A DNA stretch of 11,809 nucleotides from Alphaproteobacteria bacterium (GTDB lineage: Bacteria > Pseudomonadota > Alphaproteobacteria > UBA828), in the NCBI GenBank assembly GCA_022826345.1, contig JAJDVB010000214.1, positions 1 to 11,809 on the forward strand, written 5' to 3'. Of this stretch, positions 6,442 through 11,809 are shown piece after piece. How positions within the stretch are numbered: the first letter of the stretch is position 1; each line of letters starts with the position of its first letter. The notes below the pieces were generated by a model that worked only from the letters and a program-made list of their open reading frames with translations, searched no databases and had not been told where the DNA came from. A program made the position numbers and the translations under genes.

Positions 6442-6748
6442 AGAATTACGCTTCTTACTAAATCTCCGCTGTTCCGCTCCTGGCGCGGTTGCTCTATCGG
6501 CTACCGTCCCGAGAGCAATTGCCTCGGTAACTTGCTTTTCATCTACTCGAATCGAGAAACGCGCATACTCATTGTCGACCAACTCGACGCACTCGATTAC
6601 GAAGAGCTGTTCATTCTGAAAGGGTGGCTGTACCAGCGTGAAATACGAACCATCTTCGGGAACACACCAACCGCCCCGATATAGCGACCCTCCCAATGCT
6701 GATGTCGCGAATAGTCCGACAGTAAGGAATCCATCGAGACCTAATCAT
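6441..6748 (-). pseudogene. Broken N-terminal part of a small exported or anchored protein
   Basis: An AT-richer reverse-strand frame encodes LTVGLFATSALGGSLYRGGW, then FTLVQPPFQN, ECVELVDNEYARFSIRVDEK and QVTEAIALGTVADRA. In that frame there is no ATG, and a TGA lies at 6745-6747. The ATG at 6746-6748, one frame over, starts MIRSRWI. Deleting one base near 6727-6730 would join it to LTVGLFATSALGG, giving a classic basic-then-hydrophobic signal peptide or anchor. The 3' part runs without a stop into the HU remnant, so the gene is also truncated near 6441. Either this is a decayed gene or the frameshift is a sequencing error. The product is unrecognised; only its export is suggested. The start overlaps the stop of the fragment at 6741-6904. 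Confidence 0.5.
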
Positions 6749-6904
6749 CGTCATCGTAGCTTACTTCACGTTCCTGTGTTTCTACTTCTTTCGGCAGCCT
6801 GACGCTCAAGACGCCGTGTTCCGTTCTTCGACCAGCGCTTGGGCCAGACGCAACTCATCCCGCGGCACGCGGTGCTCGTCTCTCGGCATATGACGTGACT
6901 CCAT
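6741..6904 (-). pseudogene. Possible small heat-shock protein (Hsp20) tail, frameshifted
   Basis: The reverse frame ending at TAG (6741-6743) reads EHGVLSVRLPKEVETQE then an acidic end, YDDDD. GVLSVRLPK matches the NGVLTVxLPK strand near the end of alpha-crystallin/Hsp20 domains. Upstream, protein-like sequence (RDELRLAQALVEER) sits in another frame that starts at ATG 6904 and stops at 6806-6808, so a frameshift near 6815-6830 would be needed to join them. The rest of an Hsp20 (about 100 residues) is missing. The alternative reading is a free-standing 32-residue ORF at 6806-6904 of unknown meaning. It begins 13 bases after the stop of the 6918-7733 gene. The motif match is short, so confidence is limited. 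Confidence 0.35.
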
Positions 6905-6917
6905 ACACAACTCTCTG

Positions 6918-7733
6918 TCAACACTTTCCGATACTCAGTGTGCGACCGCCCACGTTCACGACATGCTTATGGTAGTTTCCACCGGTGACAGCGCTACCCT
7001 GGTTCATAAGAACATATACTGCTCGTATCGCGGAATTACAACCGTCTCCCTTTTGGTTTGGAGCTCCAAGAATCAACTTGTACTTGTTTGAAACATTCAT
7101 TCCAGCATGGTAACTGTGTTTTTCCCTTTCAATAGGTTCTCCCAACTCGGTCTCTAAGTCATTCTCTACATACAATGTACCAATCCCCCCTGTTATTCCG
7201 ATCTTGTTTGAGAGAACATTCCTGTGCAATGAGAGGTAATGTTCAAGTCGTTCTCCAGAGTGTAGCTCCTTGAGATACACCTCGTCTATATCGTCGAGTG
7301 TGCGGGGGTATAGAGATACAAACCGAATTGGTAGCTCATACCTTGTCCAACTTTTCCCTTCACCATACGACAACAGATATGCAAATTCTCCTGGTATGTA
7401 CAAGACAACGCCCTTTCTGAAAAACTGATACCACAGTACAGGTATGGCAGAATTGTTCAGATCAGGCGCACCATGTTGTTTTGCGAATTCGTTATGTCGT
7501 TTCATCCAGTCGTCAAATACTATGTTGTAGGCTTCTTCTCCGATGCAAATTCCCTTATTCGAGACTGTTTTCACGTACACGCAAATCTGATAGTTCGAGA
7601 ATTCAGCAACATGGTCGGTCACCCATCCGACCGCAGATCCTATGACGGTGATGATTGCAAAGATCCTGAGCAACACATTGCGCCAGATAATCCTTATCCA
7701 CCGCCGCAGGAAGTTTGCTCTTGCAGCACTCAT
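6918..7733 (-). CDS. AT-rich membrane-anchored protein of unknown function
   Basis: 271 residues. The N-terminus is basic (RRWIRIIWR), followed by one hydrophobic span at about residues 20-38 (VLLRIFAIITVIGSAVGWV). The likely topology is N-terminus inside with about 230 residues outside the membrane. The exported part has four cysteines (51, 63, 232 and 271), which suits disulfides; it also has VLYIPGEFAYLLSYGEGKSW and a Gly/Tyr-rich C-terminus. I recognise no domain. The composition is striking: rows inside the gene are about 35-40% GC, against a clearly GC-rich gene just 6 bases upstream (TGA 7740-7742), with which it probably forms an operon. The ribosome site is poor, consistent with coupling to that gene. 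Composition and unusual codon use point to recent foreign origin. Confidence 0.8.
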   Translation of the reverse strand: MSAARANFLRRWIRIIWRNVLLRIFAIITVIGSAVGWVTDHVAEFSNYQICVYVKTVSNKGICIGEEAYNIVFDDWMKRHNEFAKQHGAPDLNNSAIPVLWYQFFRKGVVLYIPGEFAYLLSYGEGKSWTRYELPIRFVSLYPRTLDDIDEVYLKELHSGERLEHYLSLHRNVLSNKIGITGGIGTLYVENDLETELGEPIEREKHSYHAGMNVSNKYKLILGAPNQKGDGCNSAIRAVYVLMNQGSAVTGGNYHKHVVNVGGRTLSIGKC

Positions 7734-7739
7734 CTTGGA

Positions 7740-9824
7740 TCAGCACTGCCCATCGCCGTCCCGCATCGTCAGTCTCGCCCGAATGAACTTCACCACCTCG
7801 GCGCGCGTGTCCAGGTCAACGCGCTCCCCTGCCGCGAACGCGGCAATCTGAGAGAGCGACCGGCGTTCTTCCGATATGAACGCCTCGGTCGGCCACTCGG
7901 TATCGAGGATTCCCACGCCCATGGCGAGACCCTGCGCCCATGCTCTGAGCTCCCGCTCGTCGAGACCCGCGAACATCTCCGCGACGAACCTCGCCTCCCG
8001 GTAGCCTGTCTCCAATTCCCTGTAGCGTGCCGTCAGGGCGCTCGCGAGGCGCTCTCCCGCCCGGCCGCCGGCACCCGACCCCGCACGTTGCGCCGCCGCC
8101 GCAAACAAGACATCGGGCCTGGCGCCGAGGGGCGAAAGTATAGCGGCTGACAGATACCCGTCGGCCCAGGCGGAACTCTCTTCCGACAGGATGCCGCCTT
8201 CCGGCCATGCCGCGGCCGCAATCAGCCGAACCAGCTCCGCAGTGCCGTCGTCGCCTTCGGACAGGCGCCCGTATTCCTCGTCCATCCAGACGGCGGCCGT
8301 CTCGCCGACGATGTGGCCCATGATGGGGACGGTACGAAGCTCGCAACCGTCGAGCAGGGCGCACGCCGTCGCGGCGAACGAGCGCCACCCCTCGTCTCCG
8401 GCACCCTTCAGGACATGCGCAGCGCGCAGCATCAGCAGCGCCCAGCCGTCCCGCCGCTGCTCCATCTTCGACCAGAACACCGCCTCCAACTCGTTCCCGG
8501 AGACGTACTCTTCCAGCACGTCCTGCATCATGGCCGTGCCTTCCGACCAGTACTCGACGTCCAGATACCGCATCGGCCAGTCCGCGCTCGCCTCGACCAG
8601 CGCGTCGCGCTCCGCCGCGGTCAGCCGGGCGGTCTCGCCGTCGGGGTCCACGCAGCGCAGCCAGTCCAGCGCCGTCATCGGCCGGGGCCGGAGCTCCACC
8701 ATTCCGCAGGCCAGCGCGACATCGATCAGTCCCGCTGGCGGCGGGCGGCCCGCCGCCAGCCCTGCCGCGATGGCCGCCGACAGCCCCGCCTCGAAGACCT
8801 CGCGCGAGACATCGAACAGCTCCGCGTCGCCGTCCTGTCCCGGCATCGCCGCCAGCGCCCCGGCGCCCGAGACGATGAACGACTCCCCGATACCACGCCG
8901 GCCGTCGGTGACCACGGAGGCCGCGGCCGGCTCCGGTCCGCCTTCCAGCATGGCGATGAACGCCTGGTTCCCGGCACGGTCCGGCAGCGAGGCGACGAAC
9001 CGCACCGGTCGCCACGCGGGATGCGGCAGGGGCGCGAACAGGCTCCGCTTGCGCGCCTCGCGCAGGGCCTGGTCGAGCACCGCGCGGGCCGGGTCCGCCG
9101 GAATCCAGTTGCGCACCAGCGGCACCAGCGCGGCCGACACGGGCTCGACGATCCCCTGCAGGGCCCGTTCGACGAAGCCGTCCGCCGCACCCGTCCGGAC
9201 CTCTTCGGACCGGTCGAGCAGCCAGTAGAGCGCGATCCGCCCGCAGGCCTCCTCGTCCCGGCACGCGACCTCGCAGGCGAAGGCCGCACGCGCCGCGTCC
9301 GGAAAGACGCCGATCCGCTCGTCGAGCATTCGGTGCAGCGTCCAGGGTTCGGACTCCAGCACCGGCCGCAGCGCGTCGATCTCCGTGTCCGTGTCGAACG
9401 GTAGCCGCCCGGACTCCCTGAGCGGTCCGATCTGCCCGATCAGCCGCTCGACGAGCGGCGCCGGCACCTCGGCCTCGGCCCGGGCGTAGGCCATGGTCAG
9501 GCCATGGGTTGCGGCCGGCGCGATGCCGTCCAGCAGCACCAGACCCCCGATCGCCGCCGACGCCTCCTCGAGGAAGCGCGTCCCGAGACGTCCGCGGCTC
9601 TCCTCGTCCATGCGGGCCTGCTCGAGCAGGGCCTCGAACAGGTCCAGGCCGAGTCGCCGGTCGCCGTCCGGCCCGTCCACCGCGACAGCGACCAAGCCGG
9701 ACGCGACGCCCGCGGTCCCGAGCAGCGCGGTCCTGTGCTCCTGCGCCAACGCCCGGGCGGCGCCCGGCTCGCCGCTGTTGCGCAGCGCGTCCAGACAGAC
9801 CCGTACCGGAACGTCTTCCACCAT
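7740..9824 (-). CDS. Large helical protein of unknown function, HEAT-like and UPF0149-like segments
   Basis: 694 residues. The reverse frame is open far upstream, across the divergent region and the next two genes, but protein-like sequence starts at ATG 9824 (MVEDVPVRV), with GGAAG about 8 bases ahead. The protein looks alpha-helical throughout and rich in Ala, Glu, Leu and Arg, with no signal peptide or membrane span. Residues about 197-225 (YWLLDRSEEVRTGAADGFVE) resemble a HEAT repeat. Near the end, W629 to P645 (WAQGLAMGVGILDTEWP) recalls the tryptophan/glycine core of UPF0149/YecA proteins, though the SEC-C zinc motif is absent. It could be a scaffold or adaptor; there is no visible catalytic motif. 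The 271-residue membrane protein follows 6 bases later, suggesting co-expression. The coding call is strong; both domain resemblances are weak. Confidence 0.8.
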   Translation of the reverse strand: MVEDVPVRVCLDALRNSGEPGAARALAQEHRTALLGTAGVASGLVAVAVDGPDGDRRLGLDLFEALLEQARMDEESRGRLGTRFLEEASAAIGGLVLLDGIAPAATHGLTMAYARAEAEVPAPLVERLIGQIGPLRESGRLPFDTDTEIDALRPVLESEPWTLHRMLDERIGVFPDAARAAFACEVACRDEEACGRIALYWLLDRSEEVRTGAADGFVERALQGIVEPVSAALVPLVRNWIPADPARAVLDQALREARKRSLFAPLPHPAWRPVRFVASLPDRAGNQAFIAMLEGGPEPAAASVVTDGRRGIGESFIVSGAGALAAMPGQDGDAELFDVSREVFEAGLSAAIAAGLAAGRPPPAGLIDVALACGMVELRPRPMTALDWLRCVDPDGETARLTAAERDALVEASADWPMRYLDVEYWSEGTAMMQDVLEEYVSGNELEAVFWSKMEQRRDGWALLMLRAAHVLKGAGDEGWRSFAATACALLDGCELRTVPIMGHIVGETAAVWMDEEYGRLSEGDDGTAELVRLIAAAAWPEGGILSEESSAWADGYLSAAILSPLGARPDVLFAAAAQRAGSGAGGRAGERLASALTARYRELETGYREARFVAEMFAGLDERELRAWAQGLAMGVGILDTEWPTEAFISEERRSLSQIAAFAAGERVDLDTRAEVVKFIRARLTMRDGDGQC

Positions 9825-10058
9825 GGCCGCGTCTTCCGCTGTCCCTCGACCGGCGCCGCCTCTCGGCGTCAGGTCCGCAATGTCGCACGCCACGGCCCCG
9901 GGTCGATAGCCCCCCGGCCGCATTCGCCGCCTCAGTAGCACCCCGGTTCCCGGTTCCACGCTGGGCGCGCTGCGCCGGCAGGAGGCAGTGGCCGGCCTGT
10001 TCCGGACGCAGTCCGGGGCCGCGGAGCGGCCCTCCGCACCGCCGCCTGGGAGCCGCCC
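9825..10058. promoter_or_regulatory. Divergent intergenic region
   Basis: 234 very GC-rich bases separate the reverse 694-residue gene from the forward PAPS-reductase-like gene, so it must carry both promoters if both are expressed. No sigma70-like pair stands out in either direction. The visible structure is a pair of hairpins at 10002-10037 and the ribosome site TGGGAG (10047-10052) of the forward gene. Confidence 0.5.
10002..10037 (+). repeat. Two adjacent short hairpins in gene leader
   Basis: CCGGA (10002-10006) pairs with TCCGG (10012-10016) around CGCAG, and GCGGAG (10021-10026) pairs with CTCCGC (10032-10037) around CGGCC. Both lie just upstream of the ribosome site of the PAPS-reductase-like gene. 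They could be leader structure or an end-of-transcript signal; in such GC-rich DNA short hairpins also arise by chance, and neither is followed by a T run. Confidence 0.3.
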
Positions 10059-10967
10059 ATGTCCACCGACCTCACCGCCAGTCCCGTCCCGCCCGCGTGC
10101 CGGGCGATGCTCCGCGCCGGCGCGCTCGTCGCGGTCAATACCAGCGGAGGCAAGGACAGCCAGGCGATGACCATCGTGCTGTCCCGCATCGTCCCCCGCG
10201 CCCAGCTCGTGGCGGTCCACGCGCCGCTCGGCGAGGTCGAATGGCCGGGCACGGTCGAGCACATCGAGGCGACGCTCCCCGGCGGCGTTCCGCTGGTGTT
10301 CGCGCCGGTCTCCTCCGGCAAGACGCTGCTCGACCGCGCCGAGGAGCGCGGCATGTTCCCCGGGATCCGCCAGAGGTGGTGTACCGCCGAGCACAAGCGC
10401 GGGCCCATCGAGCGTGAGCTGCGCCGGTATCTGAAGGCGCATCCCCGCTTCGGCGGGCGGCTCGTCAACTGCCTCGGCCTGCGCCGCGACGAGAGCGCCG
10501 CGCGCGCGAGACGCGTCCCCTGGCGGCGCAACGAGCGCATGAGCGCCGCCGGGCGCGAGGTCTTCGACTGGCTGCCGATCTTCGACCTCTCGACCGACGA
10601 GGTGTTCCGCGTCATCCGCCGCGCGGGCCAGTCCCCGCACTGGATCTACCGCCATCTCTCGCGGTGCAGCTGCTCGTTCTGCATCTTCTCCTCGCCCGAG
10701 GACTTGCGCCGGGCGGCCGAACTCCGCCCCGCCCTCTACCGGCGCTACTGCGAGACCGAGCGCCGCATCGGCCACACCCTGTCTCCGTCCGGCATTCCCC
10801 TGCCGGCGCTCACCGGCGTTTCCCCGTCCGCGGCCGGCGACAGCGAAGACCCCGCCGCTCTCGACCGCCCGCGATCCGGGTCGCGGGCGGCGCGGCGGAC
10901 CCTCACGCGGCGCAGCGGCCCCGAGCCCCCCGGCGAAACGAGCAGAGCGGTGCCGGCGGTCCGGTGA
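10059..10967 (+). CDS. PAPS-reductase-family (CysH/DndC-like) PP-loop protein
   Basis: 302 residues from ATG 10059, ribosome site TGGGAG 6 bases upstream. Residues 29-34 are the PP-loop SGGKDS of the adenine-nucleotide alpha-hydrolase/PAPS-reductase superfamily, which binds ATP or a sulfonucleotide. Later come RQRWCTAEHKRGPIE (Cys108), CLGLRRDESAARARR, and SRCSCSFC with Cys203, Cys205 and Cys208. Four conserved-looking cysteines suggest an iron-sulfur cluster, as in DndC-type and some plant-type reductases. The last 50 or so residues are Pro/Arg-rich and disordered-looking and contain a strong DNA hairpin. Without sulfate-assimilation partners, a DNA or RNA modification or mobile-element role is more likely than cysteine synthesis. 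The next forward gene is a MoxR-like ATPase 60 bases on. Superfamily secure, reaction unknown. Confidence 0.88.
   Translation: MSTDLTASPVPPACRAMLRAGALVAVNTSGGKDSQAMTIVLSRIVPRAQLVAVHAPLGEVEWPGTVEHIEATLPGGVPLVFAPVSSGKTLLDRAEERGMFPGIRQRWCTAEHKRGPIERELRRYLKAHPRFGGRLVNCLGLRRDESAARARRVPWRRNERMSAAGREVFDWLPIFDLSTDEVFRVIRRAGQSPHWIYRHLSRCSCSFCIFSSPEDLRRAAELRPALYRRYCETERRIGHTLSPSGIPLPALTGVSPSAAGDSEDPAALDRPRSGSRAARRTLTRRSGPEPPGETSRAVPAVR
10865..10890. repeat. Perfect 10-bp stem hairpin inside the end of the PP-loop gene
   Basis: CCGCCCGCGA (10865-10874) and TCGCGGGCGG (10881-10890) are perfect inverted copies with a 6-base loop. It sits in codons about 270-278, in the low-complexity tail. It may attenuate or stabilise the transcript before the downstream ATPase gene. 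No T run follows. Confidence 0.5.
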
Positions 10968-11027
10968 GGGACGGGCGCGCCCGGAGGGAGCGCCCGCGCC
11001 GCCTGTCCGCCATTCCGGAGCCCGCCC

Positions 11028-11684
11028 ATGACCTTGCCCGAGAAGACTTCCGCCGACTACACGCTGCGCCCGAGCGAGCTCGCCCCGGTGCTTGCCTTGT
11101 TGGTCGAGGCCCGCCAGCCCTGCATCGTCTGGGGACCGCCCGGCGCCGCAAAGTCGATGATCGCCCAGCAGGTCGCGGCGGGGACGAACCGCCGCTACGT
11201 CGACGTCCGCGCGCTGCTGCTCGATCCGGTCGACCTGCGCGGCATCCCCTGGCGCGATTCCGCCGACCGCACCCGCTGGGCGCCGCCGGCCTTCCTGCCG
11301 CCGTCGAACGATCCCGGCCGCTGGCTCATCAACCTCGAGGAGCTGCCGTCCGCCGTCCCCATGGTGCAGGCGGCGCTCTACCAGCTCGTGCTCGACCGCA
11401 AGGTCGGCGAGTACGCGCTGCCGGAGGGCGCATCGCTCATCGCCTGCGGCAACCGCGAGACCGACCGCGGCGTGGTGCACCGCATGCCGACGCCGCTGGC
11501 GTCCCGCTTCGTCCACCTCGAAATTCGGGTCGACGCCGAGGACTGGCTCGCCTGGGGCGCGGCCAACGGGATCGCGCCCGAGGTGCTGTTCTTCATCACC
11601 TACGAGCCCGACCTGCTGCACCGGTTCGACCCGCAGTCGAAGGAGCGCGCCTTCCCGTGTCCGAGGACCTGGGAGCTATGTTGA
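11028..11684 (+). CDS. MoxR-like AAA+ ATPase, C-terminally truncated
   Basis: 218 residues from ATG 11028, with GGAG at 11017-11020, 7 bases ahead. Walker A is GPPGAAKS (residues 36-43, Lys42). The Walker B region is WLINLEEL (Glu104-Glu105), sensor 1 is ACGN (Asn142), and LASRF holds a likely arginine finger (Arg160). These mark a MoxR-type AAA+ ATPase, a chaperone-like remodeller that usually acts with a VWA-domain protein encoded next to it. The sequence is well conserved up to FPCPRTWE, where relatives continue into a C-terminal lid. Here it reads Leu-Cys-stop, exactly inside a 32-bp palindrome, and no VWA gene follows in the window. The truncated protein probably cannot form a normal lid. 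It shares a leader style (GGAGcc-CGCCC-ATG) with the PP-loop gene upstream. Confidence 0.85.
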   Translation: MTLPEKTSADYTLRPSELAPVLALLVEARQPCIVWGPPGAAKSMIAQQVAAGTNRRYVDVRALLLDPVDLRGIPWRDSADRTRWAPPAFLPPSNDPGRWLINLEELPSAVPMVQAALYQLVLDRKVGEYALPEGASLIACGNRETDRGVVHRMPTPLASRFVHLEIRVDAEDWLAWGAANGIAPEVLFFITYEPDLLHRFDPQSKERAFPCPRTWELC

Positions 11685-11701
11685 GCTCAACATAGCTCCC
11701 A
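11670..11701. repeat. Perfect 32-bp palindrome at the end of the ATPase gene
   Basis: The 16-base arm TGGGAGCTATGTTGAG (11670-11685) is followed at once by its exact reverse complement (11686-11701). As RNA it would fold into a stem of about 14 pairs with an AGCT loop. It contains the ATPase stop codon (11682-11684), and the coding homology ends at its left edge. No T run follows. It may be a recombination or insertion junction, an element end, or a terminator-like structure. Confidence 0.9.
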
Positions 11702-11809
11702 ATATCGCGGCTTCATGGATATGGCGAGAACAGGGTGACAGCCCCCGGAACGCTTGCTCCGGAGGCTGAATCTCACAACATATTCACGGGCAGGGTACGT
11801 GCTTGAGAA
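11702..11809. other. Structured non-coding right end
   Basis: 108 bases with no open frame of note and moderate GC, unlike the ATPase gene. It includes the hairpin at 11740-11767 and looks like the edge of another element or a structured RNA. Its identity cannot be told from what is visible. Confidence 0.4.
11740..11767 (+). repeat. Imperfect hairpin beyond the palindrome
   Basis: A 28-base imperfect inverted repeat: AGCC pairs with GGCT at the ends, CCGGA pairs with TCCGG inside, one C/A and one A/C mismatch, and a short GCTT-type loop. There is no T run after it, so it is not a standard terminator. It could be part of a structured RNA or an element's subterminal repeat. Confidence 0.5.

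Noticed and set aside
9825..11621. Upstream extension of the 694-residue reverse frame to about 1293 codons
   Set aside because: It is antisense to the PP-loop and MoxR genes, which have clear catalytic motifs. Long stop-free antisense frames are expected in such GC-rich DNA.
11670..11809. Assembly fold-back artefact as the explanation of the palindrome
   Set aside because: A fold-back chimera would continue as the reverse complement of the ATPase gene. The sequence after the palindrome is different, so a simple artefact of that kind does not fit, although a chimeric join is not fully excluded.
11702..11809. Calling the right end a group II intron
   Set aside because: No GUGCG-type 5' end, domain V or reverse transcriptase is visible within the window, so it is left only as a hypothesis.
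1..11809. CRISPR array, tRNA or rRNA genes
   Set aside because: No regularly spaced repeats and no cloverleaf or rRNA-like sequence were found on either strand by eye.

Overview
The window looks like an accessory (island or plasmid-type) region of a GC-rich proteobacterium, most likely an alphaproteobacterium. The background is clearly GC-rich. The integrases, the HU-like remnant and the PAPS-reductase-like/MoxR-like pair are of types I associate with that class. No rRNA, tRNA or housekeeping gene is present to fix the taxon, so this is inference. Several segments (about 3212-4069, 6445-6750 and 6918-7733) are visibly AT-richer than their neighbours, down to roughly 35% GC in places, which points to separate acquisitions.

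Layout, left to right. The left end carries the last 67 codons of one tyrosine recombinase, followed 15 bases later by a complete second one with an N-terminal arm-binding domain (217-1413). Next, under its own sigma70-like promoter and a perfect 12-bp palindrome, comes a two-gene module: a conserved protein of unknown function (1716-2378) and a PIN-fold ribonuclease-like protein (2421-3086). An AT-rich gene with a HEPN-type Rx4H motif (3212-4069) follows. It converges on a reverse-strand gene of a different family that also carries an Rx4H motif (4090-4854). A reverse-strand conserved unknown (5344-6234) comes after a 489-bp gap.

From 6312 to 6904 the DNA is gene debris on the reverse strand: the 3' end of a HU/IHF-type gene, the start of an exported protein broken by a one-base frameshift, and a possible small-heat-shock-protein tail. 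Then come a membrane-anchored AT-rich unknown (6918-7733) and, only 6 bases upstream of it and in sharp compositional contrast, a 694-residue GC-rich helical protein (7740-9824). These two probably form an operon.

Across a 234-bp divergent region, the forward strand carries a PAPS-reductase-family protein with an SGGKDS loop and four candidate cluster cysteines (10059-10967), then a MoxR-like AAA+ ATPase (11028-11684). The ATPase stops abruptly inside a perfect 32-bp palindrome, beyond which the sequence is unrelated and structured. It looks truncated by an insertion or rearrangement.

Taken together, the recombinases, three probable RNase-fold proteins (one PIN, two HEPN-like) and several unknowns resemble a mobile or defence-type island assembled in layers. 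The best candidates for an undescribed system are the PIN plus partner module (1638-3086), the two HEPN-like genes, and the 694-residue/membrane-protein pair. Their functions cannot be proved from the sequence.
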